A stretch of 64,000 nt of DNA from Aeoliella straminimaris (lineage in GTDB: Bacteria; Planctomycetota; Planctomycetia; Pirellulales; Lacipirellulaceae), in the NCBI RefSeq assembly GCF_024054565.1, contig NZ_JAMXLR010000036.1, positions 310,001-374,000 on the forward strand, in the 5' to 3' direction. Within the stretch, counting starts at the first letter, position 1. Each line of letters opens with the position of its first letter. Below are positions 42,803 to 52,231 of the stretch, piece after piece. A program made the position numbers and the translations under genes. The notes below the pieces were generated by a model, which ran no database searches, was not told where the DNA came from, and saw only the letters and a program-made list of their open reading frames with translations.

Positions 42803-43536
42803 AGTATGCCTGGATCACCGAACATCGCGACTCCTTTCCGGTGGCCCTGATGTGCCAGCTCCTCCAGGTCAGCCGCTCGGGTTACTACGCCTCGGTCGAT
42901 CGTCCGCCGAGCAGGCGTGCCGAACGAACGGCCAAGATTCACCAGTCGATTCGGCAAGTATTCGACGAGCGACACACGGTGTACGGCCCAGCCAAGGTCG
43001 CCCAGGAACTCGCGCAGCGAGAGTAACTGGAAACGGCCTGTCGCAACACCGTGGCCCGAGCGATGCAAGAAATGGGCCTGAAAAGCCGAGTCCGTAAGCG
43101 GTTCACGCCGACGACGACCAAGGCGGATCCGTCCAAACGGCCAGCGCCGAACGTCTTGGATCGGGACTTCGATGCGGAGCGTCCGAACCAGAAATGGGTG
43201 ACCGACATCACGTACTTGCCGACGCTGGCTGGTTGGGTGTACGTGGCGGTCGTCGTCGATCTGTTCAGCCGCGAGGTGGTAGGTTGGTCGATGAGTCGCT
43301 CGCTGGCCACCCCGCTGGTGAGCGATGCGTTACGTCAAGCCATCGAGTCGCGCCGCCCCCAGCGTGGCGAACTGCTGCATCACAGTGATCGCGGTTGTCA
43401 GTACACGAGTGAGAGCTATCAACGGACCTTGCAGACGCTTGGCATCGAGTGTTCGATGAGCCGCCGGGGCAACTGCTACGACAACGCCGTGGCCGAGCGG
43501 TTCTTCTGGAGTCTGAAGCACGTGTGGACGAAGCAC
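42799..43536 (+). pseudogene. IS3 orfB with in-frame stop and 3' truncation
   Basis: The ATG overlaps the orfA stop (ATGA). The frame reads CQLLQVSRSGYYASVDRPPS and HTVYGPAKVAQEL, then meets TAA at 43024-43026, after which the same frame resumes with NTVARAMQEMGLKSRVRKRF and the catalytic core D, D and E motifs. Similarity stops around 43536, after SLKHVWTKHC, where the usual C-terminal part is missing. The downstream frame continues to a stop at 43656 as unrelated sequence. Confidence 0.88.
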
Positions 43537-43907
43537 TGTCAATGCCGACACACACGTGCACATCCCACAGAGTCAGGCACCAGCGCTCGCACAGGGATGG
43601 GGGAGAGTCCCGTCTCCAGTGTTTCGATGGGTGGACATCGTGTGAATCCCGCCTGAGTCCGCGCGGTTAGCCAAACGCCGTTCAGAGGCAGATCCGTGGC
43701 ATCTAGGCTCCGGATTGGTCTTGCATCGCTGGCAAGTTCCTTGCTTTGGGGGCCGCGACGATTTACTATACAAGTTGATCTTTTGGTGGTCTTCCCGCCA
43801 GATTCTCTTGTCCCTTGGGGCAGAGTTGCCGACATCCGGGCAGCTTGCCTCGAGTCGCGTGGCGTGCACCGCTAGAATTGAGCAGTTGATAGGGAGCGAT
43901 CAATCGA
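43537..43907. other. Region between the IS3 remnant and the CotH giant gene
   Basis: About 370 bases without a supportable gene. Some may be IS-flanking DNA. The promoter for the 43908 gene should be here, and AGGGAG sits just before its start. Confidence 0.4.
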
Positions 43908-46900
43908 ATGAAGTATCTGGGGCGGAGGGGCGGTTGGGTGCCTGCACAACTCAAAGGGATGCAGCGGCGGGTGCGACGATTCGAAATGCTCGAAGCACGC
44001 ATGATGTTGGCGGGCGATGTTATTGCCTACAACGATCACGTTGCTGGTCCCGCTACCGGGCAATACGTCACAAGCTACGCCACCAATGGCGACAATTCGG
44101 GTTTCTTGCTCGACAGCCAAACGGGCGCTCCCACCTCGATCACGCTGACGACCACTTCCCAAGGCGTGTCGTACGAAACCACCACCGGCGTGCCGGCCGC
44201 GGGGACGGATGCGAGCAATTTATTTGATGGCTACGTCGATTTCAGCTCGTCGTTCGGGAGCAGCCTCGCGCTGAGCGGCAACGATTGGTATCGGCACAAC
44301 TTTTCGGGCCTGGACCCCGATGCCGACTACGACTTTGCCGGTACCACCATCCGCGGTAACACCGGTTACACCAATCGCTGGACGCTGGTGACGCTGGTGG
44401 GGGCCGAGTCATTTACACCAGCTCACAGCACAGGCCTTGGTGTGGTCACCGCCGGCTTGCCTGCCAATCAGGTGGCGATCTGGACCGGCGAAAACCACCA
44501 GTCCAGTCAAGGTTTCGTCGCCCAGTGGCAGTCCATCGATCCGGGACAGGATGGCGAGTTTGAGATCGTGTCCGAGCAATATCGTGGCTCGACTCCGGGT
44601 GTCGGGTCGGGCAGCGCGTTATTTGGCTCGAAAGGTTACGCCCTGACCGGGGTTCGCCTGGTCGAGTACGCCAGCGGACTCCGCGTGCAAGCGACCGACC
44701 CTGCCGATGGCCAACTTCTGACTTTGCTGCCCACCACCTACACCGTCGACTTCAGCGAACCCGTCAATCCGGCCACGATAGACGCCAGCGACCTGCTGGT
44801 CGATGGACAGCCGGCCACGGCGTTCGAGTTGCTCGACGCCGATACCGTCCGCTTCACTTTGCCAGCGATCGCTGGCAACGGGGTGCATCATGTCAGCCTG
44901 GCCGAAGGAGCCATGCGAGGCAGCGACTCGGGCGAACCGCTGGTCGCCTTCAGCGGCAGCTTTGCCCTGCTGGTTGGCGAAGGGGTGCTGATTAACGAGA
45001 TTGGCTACGACGTGGGAGACGACTCCGAGCCGCTGGAGTTCGTCGAACTGTACAACGCCGGCAGTTCGGCAGTAGACCTGTCGGGCTGGCAGCTCGACAG
45101 TGGCGTTCAGTTCACGCTGCCCCATGGCACCGTTCTGCAATCGGGCGAGTACCTGGTGATCGCCCAGCATGTGGGCCAATTCACCAGCCAGTTTGGTGTG
45201 CCTGCCGTGGGGCCGTTTGATGGTCGCCTGAGCAACGAGGGCGAAGTGCTCCGGCTGCGAGACGCCAATGGTGATCTGCAGGACGAAGTCGATTACCAAT
45301 TGGGGTACCCCTGGCCCACGGTCGGCGACGTGCCAGGCGAGTCGATCCAACTCATCAACCCGACGCTCGAGAACGATCTCGGCGGGAGCTGGCGATCGGC
45401 ACCCGTGACGCCGGGGGCATCGAACGCCGGGTTTGCCATCAACGCGCCGCCGCAGACTCGCAAGGTCGACCACTACCCGATTCAGCCGCAGCCGAGCGAA
45501 GACATTACCGTAACGGTGAAGGCGACCGACCCGGATGGCATCGGCGCGGTGCAGTTAGAGTACCAGTTGGTGAACCCGGGCGATTACATTGCCATAGACG
45601 ATCCTCGTTACCTGACCAGCTGGACCACCCTCGCCATGGTGGACGATGGGACGAATGGCGACGTCACCGCCGGCGACGATATTTACACCGCCATCTTGCC
45701 CGGTAGCCTGCAAACGCATCGGCGGCTGGTGCGGTACCGCGTGACCGTCGAGGACACCCTGGGGGCGAGTGTCACCGTGCCGTACGAGGACGACTCACAA
45801 CCGAACTTTGCTTACTTTGTTTACGGTGATACACCCGATTGGACCGCCGCCGCCCGGCCGGGTGTCACGCCCGACATAACGTATTCAGGCGACTTGCTGG
45901 ACTCGGTGGCCACGTATCATTTGATCACCACCCGCCAAGCCCACGAAGATTCGCAGCACATTCCCGATTCGAATACCCCCGCGTACGGCGGCAGCGAGTA
46001 CCTGTGGCATGGTGCCCTGGTGTACGACGGCATCGTATACGACCACATCCGGTTTCGTGCTCGCGGCGGCGTGTGGCGCTACTCGATGGGCAAGAACATG
46101 TGGAAGTTTGACTTCAACCGAGGTCACGACTTCCAAGCCCGCGACGATTACGGCAACACGTACAAAGTGCCTTGGAGCAAACTGAACCTGAGTGCAATTG
46201 TCCAGCAGGGCGACTTCTGGCACCGCGGCGAACAAGGCCTGTTCGAATCGGTTGGCTACAAGTTGTTCAACCTGGCGGGAGTGCCGGCGTCGAATACCAA
46301 CTACGTCAGCTTTCGTATTATCGAAGACGCCGACGAAAACGGCAGCAGTCAGTTTGGCAGCGACTTCCAGGGCCTGTACCTGGCGATCGAACAGCTGAAC
46401 GACAACTTCTTGGACGATCACGACTTGGGCGATGGCAATCTGTACAAAATGGAAAATGGCACCGGCGTCAATGGCATCGGTGGCGAACTAAACAACCAGG
46501 GAGACTACCCTCAGCCGAACGATTCGTCCGATCTGATAGCGTTCAAGACCGCCTACGAAAACAGTACGCAAACCGCCCAGTGGTGGGACGATAATCTCGA
46601 TCTCGAACAGTACTACAGCTATCGTTCGATTGTCGATGGCATTCACCACTATGACATCGGGGCTGGCAAGAACTACTTCTTCTATCACAATCCCGACACC
46701 GATAAGTGGGAGACCGTTCCTTGGGATCTCGACCTGACCTGGGCCAACAACATGTATGGCGACGGCAATGAGCCGTTCCGGAATCGGGTGCTCCGAATTC
46801 CAGAGTACAACGCCGAGTACCGCAATCGTATGCGCGAGATTCGCGATCTGCTGTTCAATGCCGACCAAGTGCGCTTGCTGGTGGAAGAGACGGCGTCGTT

Positions 46901-48557
46901 CGTCTATACCGCTGGACAACCTTCGCTGGTAGATGCTGATCGGGCGATGTGGGACTACAACCCCATCATGACGTCGTCGTACGTGAATTTGAACAAAGCG
47001 AACGTCGGGCGCTATTATGCCGGGGGTGGCGGCATTCTCAGCTTTGGTAGCTACGCCGGAATGATGCAGTTACTCGTCGACTACGCCAGTACGCGAGGCG
47101 CATGGATCGACAGCAATATCCTGACTGACGACTGGCTGGTCCCCCAAACTCCGACCCTTACTTATTCGGGTGACGCTGGCTATCCCATTGGCGGACTTGA
47201 GTTCACCACTAGCCCGTTTTTCAGCACACAAGCGGGATTCAACGCCATGGAGTGGCGCCTCGCCGAGGTATCGAATCCCGATACCCCCGGCTTCGATCCC
47301 GCCGAGCCGTGGATTTACGAGATCGATTCGATTTGGGAAAGTGAGGAGCTGACGACGTTCGACGACACTCTGGACCTGACCGTCAGTGGCCTCGAAGCAG
47401 GTCATACTTATCGTGCGCGAGTGCGGATGCAGGATGACCAAGGTCGCTGGAGTCACTGGTCGGATCCCGTGGAGTTTGTGACTACCCCGCCGATCGACGT
47501 CCCCACGCTAGCCATCACGGAACTGCATTACCATCCCAACAACCCCGGTCTGGTGGACGAATCGGATCAGGAATTCTTCGAGATCTATAACACAGGCACA
47601 CAAACGGTCAACCTGGCGGGCATAAAGCTGGCAGACTTTGCTTCGAATCCGTATGTGTTTGCTGATGGCATGTCTCTGGCACCTGGTGAGTACCTGGTGA
47701 TTGCCCGTAATACTTCGGTGTTCGAATCGATCTACGGAACCGGTATCAATCTCGCTCCTATCGGATATGGCGATGCTAACCTGAGCAACGGCGGCGAGAC
47801 ACTGACCCTCCTAGCAGCCAGTGGGGCCGAGATTCTCTCGTTCACCTACGGCGACTCCGACCCGTGGCCCGCTGCGGCCGACGGCGACGGACCTTCGCTG
47901 GAGATCATCGACCCGCTAGGCAGTCCGAATGATCCGACAAACTGGCGGGCCAGCGCCGTGGACGGAGGTTCCCCCGGCTGGAGTGGCGAATCCGTGGTAC
48001 AACTCGCAGGCGACTACGACGATAGTGGTACCGTCGATCAGTTGGACTACCAAGTGTGGAAAGATCAATTCGGCCAGATGCCCACGTCACCCGGCAGCGG
48101 AGCCGATGGCAACGGCAACGGTTCGGTCGACCTGGCAGACTACGTAGTCTGGCGGAACAATCTGGGGGCGACGCGTCCTGTAGCCGCGCTGGTGTACGGC
48201 GACACGGAGCTAGGCCGCATCGCGCTGCGGCTCGATGAGGATATCACCGGCGAGACGGCCGATAGCCCGATGTCGCAAGCGGCCCTCGTCGATGTAGCCC
48301 TCGCCACGTGGGTATCGCCCGCGACTCGAACCACACTAGACTACGCGGCCGCCGTCAGCGCCGATCTGACACCAAGCACCACGGATCAGGCCTTGTTGTT
48401 ACTTGACGAGTCTGAGCGGCCCGCGAAAGGGTCGCTCACCACGGAAGACTGGTCTCCCGACGACTCGGATGAAAACAGATTCGACCCAGATCATGAAGAC
48501 GAAGTGGCGACCAACCTCGCCTTCGAGTTCGACATACTGGCTCTAAAACTTGCGTGA
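43908..48557 (+). CDS. Giant exported protein: two lamin-tail domains, CotH-kinase-like domain, dockerin-like C-terminus
   Basis: The 1549-residue protein opens with a basic region and the RRFEMLEARMMLAGD motif (about residues 24-38), the N-terminal signature of large planctomycete exported proteins. A lamin-tail domain (about 355-480) has VLINEIGYDVGDDSEPLEFVEL (in part). A CotH-kinase-like domain follows at about 665-1030 (FRARGGVWRYSMGKNMWKF, VPWDLDLTWANNMYG). A fibronectin III-like segment (about 1090-1190) and a second lamin-tail domain (about 1200-1330; LAITELHYHPNNPG, FFEIYNTGTQTVNL) come next. Calcium-loop repeats (DYDDSGTVDQLDY and DGNGNGSVDLADYV) at about 1365-1420 are dockerin-like. 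CotH proteins can be atypical protein kinases. It follows an IS remnant but is itself intact. Confidence 0.9.
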   Translation: MKYLGRRGGWVPAQLKGMQRRVRRFEMLEARMMLAGDVIAYNDHVAGPATGQYVTSYATNGDNSGFLLDSQTGAPTSITLTTTSQGVSYETTTGVPAAGTDASNLFDGYVDFSSSFGSSLALSGNDWYRHNFSGLDPDADYDFAGTTIRGNTGYTNRWTLVTLVGAESFTPAHSTGLGVVTAGLPANQVAIWTGENHQSSQGFVAQWQSIDPGQDGEFEIVSEQYRGSTPGVGSGSALFGSKGYALTGVRLVEYASGLRVQATDPADGQLLTLLPTTYTVDFSEPVNPATIDASDLLVDGQPATAFELLDADTVRFTLPAIAGNGVHHVSLAEGAMRGSDSGEPLVAFSGSFALLVGEGVLINEIGYDVGDDSEPLEFVELYNAGSSAVDLSGWQLDSGVQFTLPHGTVLQSGEYLVIAQHVGQFTSQFGVPAVGPFDGRLSNEGEVLRLRDANGDLQDEVDYQLGYPWPTVGDVPGESIQLINPTLENDLGGSWRSAPVTPGASNAGFAINAPPQTRKVDHYPIQPQPSEDITVTVKATDPDGIGAVQLEYQLVNPGDYIAIDDPRYLTSWTTLAMVDDGTNGDVTAGDDIYTAILPGSLQTHRRLVRYRVTVEDTLGASVTVPYEDDSQPNFAYFVYGDTPDWTAAARPGVTPDITYSGDLLDSVATYHLITTRQAHEDSQHIPDSNTPAYGGSEYLWHGALVYDGIVYDHIRFRARGGVWRYSMGKNMWKFDFNRGHDFQARDDYGNTYKVPWSKLNLSAIVQQGDFWHRGEQGLFESVGYKLFNLAGVPASNTNYVSFRIIEDADENGSSQFGSDFQGLYLAIEQLNDNFLDDHDLGDGNLYKMENGTGVNGIGGELNNQGDYPQPNDSSDLIAFKTAYENSTQTAQWWDDNLDLEQYYSYRSIVDGIHHYDIGAGKNYFFYHNPDTDKWETVPWDLDLTWANNMYGDGNEPFRNRVLRIPEYNAEYRNRMREIRDLLFNADQVRLLVEETASFVYTAGQPSLVDADRAMWDYNPIMTSSYVNLNKANVGRYYAGGGGILSFGSYAGMMQLLVDYASTRGAWIDSNILTDDWLVPQTPTLTYSGDAGYPIGGLEFTTSPFFSTQAGFNAMEWRLAEVSNPDTPGFDPAEPWIYEIDSIWESEELTTFDDTLDLTVSGLEAGHTYRARVRMQDDQGRWSHWSDPVEFVTTPPIDVPTLAITELHYHPNNPGLVDESDQEFFEIYNTGTQTVNLAGIKLADFASNPYVFADGMSLAPGEYLVIARNTSVFESIYGTGINLAPIGYGDANLSNGGETLTLLAASGAEILSFTYGDSDPWPAAADGDGPSLEIIDPLGSPNDPTNWRASAVDGGSPGWSGESVVQLAGDYDDSGTVDQLDYQVWKDQFGQMPTSPGSGADGNGNGSVDLADYVVWRNNLGATRPVAALVYGDTELGRIALRLDEDITGETADSPMSQAALVDVALATWVSPATRTTLDYAAAVSADLTPSTTDQALLLLDESERPAKGSLTTEDWSPDDSDENRFDPDHEDEVATNLAFEFDILALKLA

Positions 48558-48695
48558 AGTCAGGATCCGCGAAAGTGCCAAATACCCCAACGCTGGATTA
48601 AACGAGGAGCTACAACACCCGATGCCAGCGGCTTCCCCAACTTTCTACTTCTATTTCCCCTGCGTCCAGGCCAACCCCCAATCGAATTAAGTCTG

Positions 48696-49400
48696 TTGCG
48701 AGTGAAGGGGCGCCCGATCACGACTGAGGAGTTCGAACGGCTGTTGGCTGCTGTGGACAAAGCAGTTCGCCCGGAGGCTGCGGACTCGTGGAAGTTGCTA
48801 CTTCGCGGCTTGTGGGCAACAGGGCTCCGCCCAAGCGAAGCTCTCGCCCTCCGCTGGGACTATCAACCCGATGGGGTCCACGTCGTGTTGGATGGCAAGC
48901 ACAGCGTTCTGGCGTTCGATGCGGAATCGCAGAAGTCCGGAAGCGTGGAGCAAACTCCACTGGCTCCCGAGGCTGTGCAACTGCTGGAACCGCTCGAGCG
49001 GGCATCCGGCTGGGTGTTCACTCCGATTCGCCCAGATTGCACCGTAATCAACAGGGCAACAGCCAAACGCAACTACGTGACGAACTTCGTCGGCAAGTAG
49101 ATAGCCCGCATCGGCTCCGCAGCCGGCGTGGTTGTGGATCCGGCGAACGGCAAAACTGCCACCGCCCACGACTTGCGGCGGGCGTTTGGCTCCCGCTGGT
49201 CCACGCGGGTTATGCCCGCCCAGTTAAAGCAGCTAATACGACACGCCGACATCCAAACTACAATGACGTACTACGTGCAACAGTCCGCCCGAACGGCTGC
49301 AAGCGACCTCTGGAGGGTATTGGACAAGGAGTTACGCAAGGAGCCAGAGCAGCGGGAATCGCAGAACCCAAAAAGCCGTAGTTTCCTTAGAGGCTTCTGA
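48696..49400 (+). pseudogene. Tyrosine recombinase (phage-type integrase) remnant with in-frame stop
   Basis: From 48696 the frame shows an integrase catalytic domain: GRPITTEEFERLLAAV, TGLRPSEALALRWD (first catalytic Arg), HDLRRAFGSRW (His and second Arg) and LIRHADIQTTMTYYV (His and the nucleophile Tyr). An amber TAG interrupts it at 49098-49100, between the fold halves, with the frame continuing correctly beyond. The N-terminal DNA-binding half is missing. The first codon used here is TTG, without support. It ends a few bases from the tRNA-Arg gene, typical of an element that integrated at that tRNA. Confidence 0.88.
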
Positions 49401-49401
49401 G

Positions 49402-49475
49402 CACACCCCGCAGGATTCGAACCTGCAACCTTCGGATTCGTAGTCCGATGCTCTATCCAGTTGAGCTAGGGGTGC
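49402..49475 (-). tRNA. tRNA-Arg (anticodon ACG)
   Basis: The minus strand folds as a 74-base cloverleaf: acceptor GCACCCC, D-arm with CTCAACTGGATAGAGC, anticodon stem TCGGA/TCCGA with loop CTACGAA (anticodon ACG), and T-arm GCAGG-TTCGAAT-CCTGC. The 3' side of the acceptor reads GGGGTGT, making position 1-72 a G-U wobble where a G-C pair would be usual; the 3' end may have been altered by integration. No CCA is encoded. It lies next to the integrase remnant, consistent with an attachment site in its 3' part. Confidence 0.95.
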
Positions 49476-49723
49476 ATACCGCTTGGGGCCGGAGCCTGTG
49501 GGCGAAACCCATATCATGCCCGAATCTCCTCGGTTCTGCAAGAGAGGCCTGACACCCGGTCAAGGTTCGCCGTGGGCGCGGGGCGGGGCGTCGTGGAGTC
49601 GGGCGGCGGGTGCTACAATTTGGCTATTCTCTAGGGCAGATTTTGTTGCCGGGCGCGAATTTCGGCGGTGCCGATTGTCTGGCCGCGCCCAATTGCCACA
49701 CGCATCGTGAGTGTCTATCCGCT

Positions 49724-51553
49724 ATGGACGAACAGTCGCCCTTTGCATCGCCGCAGAGCCAACCGGAACTTCCCGAAGAACCCGTTCAGGATGAACGCCA
49801 GCAGTGGGCGGACGGCCCGCAGCTTACGTTCCGGGCGATTGTCACAGGATGCCTGGTTGGTAGCATCATTGCTTGCACCAACATCTACATCGGCCTGAAG
49901 ATTGGCTGGACTTTTGGCGCTTCGATTATTTCGGCGGTGCTGGGCTTCTCTTTCTTTGCCGTGATCAACGATCGGCTTTCCGTGATGGAGACCAATATCG
50001 CCCAGACGTCTGGATCGGCGGCCGGCTCGATGGCATCGGCAGCAGGTCTGGTTGCGGCAATACCGGCGATGCAGTTGATGGGTTACCAGATCACCTGGTG
50101 GGAACTGATGCTGTGGTCGCTGGCCGTGGCCTTCCTGGGAGTGTTCTTCGCGGTGCCGCTGCGGCGACAGATGGTACTGGTAGACCAACTGAAGTTCCCC
50201 ACCGGCACCGCCACGGCCGAAACCATCACCGCCATGTACAGCGAGGCGTCGGTTGCCATCGCCAAGGCGCGGGTGCTGCTGTTCGCGGGTTTGTTCGCCG
50301 GCCTGTTTACCCTGGCCTACTACTTCGTCCCTGAACTCGAACAGCCCCCGATCGCGGAATGGACGGGAGTGGCGGTGCTGGCGACCATGTCGGCCTGGGG
50401 TTTCAAAGTGTACCTTGGCCCCGCGTTGTTGGGGGCCGGCTTTCTGATCGGGCCACGCGTGGTGCTCTCGCTGCTGGGCGGGGCGATTATCGGTTGGGGC
50501 ATCCTCGGACCGTTCGCCCAGTCGCAAGGCTGGGCTCCTGGCGAGGTGAACAGCTATAGCGATGGCCCGCGGGGCTGGATTCTCTGGCCCGGTGTGGCGC
50601 TGATGGTTAGCGAAGCGCTGGCCAGTGTGGCATTCAGTTGGCGGACGTTTATTCGCGCCCTACAGGGAGTAGCGGCCGCTGCCGAAGGTGGCTCGGATGA
50701 TAGCGCCGAGTCGATTCCGAACATGTGGTGGATCATCGGGCTGGCGATTGGCTCGCTCCTTACGATGGTTATCGCGCAGCTGGTGTTCGGGATTGCCTGG
50801 TATTTTTCGCTGCTCGCTATCGCACTGTCGTCGGTGCTGTCGGTTGTGGCCGTTAGATCAACGGGCGAAACCGACATCAATCCGGTTGGCGGGATGGGCA
50901 AAGTCACCCAGTTGGTGTTTGGTGGCTTCGCTCCGGGGCAGATCTCCACCAATCTGATGTGTGCGGCGATCACCGGTGCCGGGGCATCGCAGGCGGCCGA
51001 TATGATGCAGGACCTGAAAACCGGCCACCTGCTAGGGGCTTCGCCTCGCAAGCAGTTTATTGCCCAGATCATCGGCATTCTGGCGGGTATCGTGTTTGTA
51101 GTGCCGGCCTACATGCTGTTTACGAAGGCCTACACCATTGGCGGTGAAGATGGGTTGCCTGCCCCGGCAGCGTTCGCTTGGAAGGCCATGGCCGAATTGC
51201 TTGCCGAGGGCTTTGGGGCATTGCCACCTTACAGTCCGCACATTGTGATGGCCGCCGCGGTGGTGGGCGTGGTGCTCGCCGTGTTGCGGCGTTTTCAATC
51301 GATCGGGCCCTACGTACCCAGCGGCTTGGCGCTTGGCATTGCGTTCATCGTGCCGCCCTACTATTCCCTGGTGATGGTCTACGGCCTGGTGATTTGGCTC
51401 ATCTGGAAGTGGCTGTCGCCGCAGTCGTGCCGCAACTTCGACTTTGCGATCGCCTCGGGCCTGATCGCCGGCGAGGGGTTAATGGGAATCGTGAACGCCG
51501 TGCTTACGATTCTCGGTGTTCCGACATTAAGCGAGTTGCTTTTCGGGGCTTGA
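49724..51553 (+). CDS. OPT-family transporter (oligopeptide transporter)
   Basis: The 609-residue membrane protein starts at the ATG with a short cytoplasmic N-terminus, and has about 14-16 hydrophobic segments. Signature regions include TNIYIGLKIGWTFGASIISAV (in part), METNIAQTSGSAAGSMASAAG, LKFPTGTATAETI and FGGFAPGQISTNLMCAAITGAGASQAADMMQDLKTGHLLGASPRKQF (in part). OPT proteins move peptides or metal chelates. The substrate is not predictable. It stands alone after the tRNA and integrase. Confidence 0.9.
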   Translation: MDEQSPFASPQSQPELPEEPVQDERQQWADGPQLTFRAIVTGCLVGSIIACTNIYIGLKIGWTFGASIISAVLGFSFFAVINDRLSVMETNIAQTSGSAAGSMASAAGLVAAIPAMQLMGYQITWWELMLWSLAVAFLGVFFAVPLRRQMVLVDQLKFPTGTATAETITAMYSEASVAIAKARVLLFAGLFAGLFTLAYYFVPELEQPPIAEWTGVAVLATMSAWGFKVYLGPALLGAGFLIGPRVVLSLLGGAIIGWGILGPFAQSQGWAPGEVNSYSDGPRGWILWPGVALMVSEALASVAFSWRTFIRALQGVAAAAEGGSDDSAESIPNMWWIIGLAIGSLLTMVIAQLVFGIAWYFSLLAIALSSVLSVVAVRSTGETDINPVGGMGKVTQLVFGGFAPGQISTNLMCAAITGAGASQAADMMQDLKTGHLLGASPRKQFIAQIIGILAGIVFVVPAYMLFTKAYTIGGEDGLPAPAAFAWKAMAELLAEGFGALPPYSPHIVMAAAVVGVVLAVLRRFQSIGPYVPSGLALGIAFIVPPYYSLVMVYGLVIWLIWKWLSPQSCRNFDFAIASGLIAGEGLMGIVNAVLTILGVPTLSELLFGA

Positions 51554-51574
51554 TGGCCGCGGTGCCGTTCGTCA

Positions 51575-52126
51575 CTAAGGTTCGAAGTCACTCGGCGAAT
51601 TCTCTTCGCTTGCGGCAAGCTTTGCCCGCGACCGCCACGTCATCACGATGAGCACCAGCCCGCCAATTGCGCCGAACAGGTAACTGGCCATATGGATGAA
51701 CCAGTCGGTGAGGAACGCGACATGTTTGTCGGCCGGTATGCGTGACGCCATTGGTTCCGGCAGGAACACCGCGCCACTGCGAGCGACGAAGTAGCCTGCG
51801 ACACCAGCCAACGCTGCCAGTGCTCCGATGGTGAGCATCAAGATGGCCATCGGCCTGACGAGCGATCCAACATCCCGCGTTGGCCGCTTTCCGGCGCGAG
51901 CGACGATGGCCAGGGGCACGCCAAGTCCGGCACCGACCCACCATGTGGCGAGCACGCCCCAGGCCAGGCCCACGATCGTCGGGGACGTAACTGGCACCGT
52001 GAAGATGGGCGGGTGGCCAATGGTGAAATATTCGATGCAAATCCGCGCGGTGAACTGGTCGTGTACCACACCGTAGGTGACCGCGGCGAGGATCGATAGT
52101 ACGACGATGGCAATGCCCTGAAGCAT
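51575..52126 (-). CDS. Four-helix membrane protein of unknown function
   Basis: The 183-residue protein starts at MLQGIAIVVLSILAAVTYGVVHDQF (in part) after an unneeded 20-residue in-frame extension. It has four clear hydrophobic segments, separated by charged loops, with PTRDVGSLVRPMAILMLTIGALA. No family is recognised. It converges with the OPT gene and lies 105 bases from the next upstream gene on its strand. Confidence 0.75.
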   Translation of the reverse strand: MLQGIAIVVLSILAAVTYGVVHDQFTARICIEYFTIGHPPIFTVPVTSPTIVGLAWGVLATWWVGAGLGVPLAIVARAGKRPTRDVGSLVRPMAILMLTIGALAALAGVAGYFVARSGAVFLPEPMASRIPADKHVAFLTDWFIHMASYLFGAIGGLVLIVMTWRSRAKLAASEENSPSDFEP

Positions 52127-52231
52127 GGGGCTTGGACTCCGACTCAGATCATTGGCTGCGGGATGGCTCGCTGGGGACGCTCGCATTTAAAGCATAGTTC
52201 AGCATTGCCAGCGATTCTGCTGGGTGCCAAA

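Larger units (their letters stand above)
42498..43536 (+). mobile_element. Decayed IS3-family insertion sequence
   Basis: Two overlapping reading frames, orfA and orfB, carry the IS3 transposase layout, including DDE signature motifs (WVTDITYL, LLHHSDRGCQYTS and CYDNAVAERFFWSLKH). The element is inactive in at least three ways: a frameshift in orfA, an in-frame TAA in orfB and loss of the orfB 3' end. The terminal inverted repeats could not be found by eye, so the outer limits are approximate. Confidence 0.88.

Noticed and set aside
44619..45473. 284-codon minus-strand frame inside the CotH/lamin-tail gene
   Set aside because: It is a mirror frame of a protein with clear domains, with no recognisable translation of its own.
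49332..49541. 69-codon minus-strand frame with a DRASDYESEGCRFESC stretch
   Set aside because: It is the translation of the tRNA-Arg gene, a known annotation artefact.
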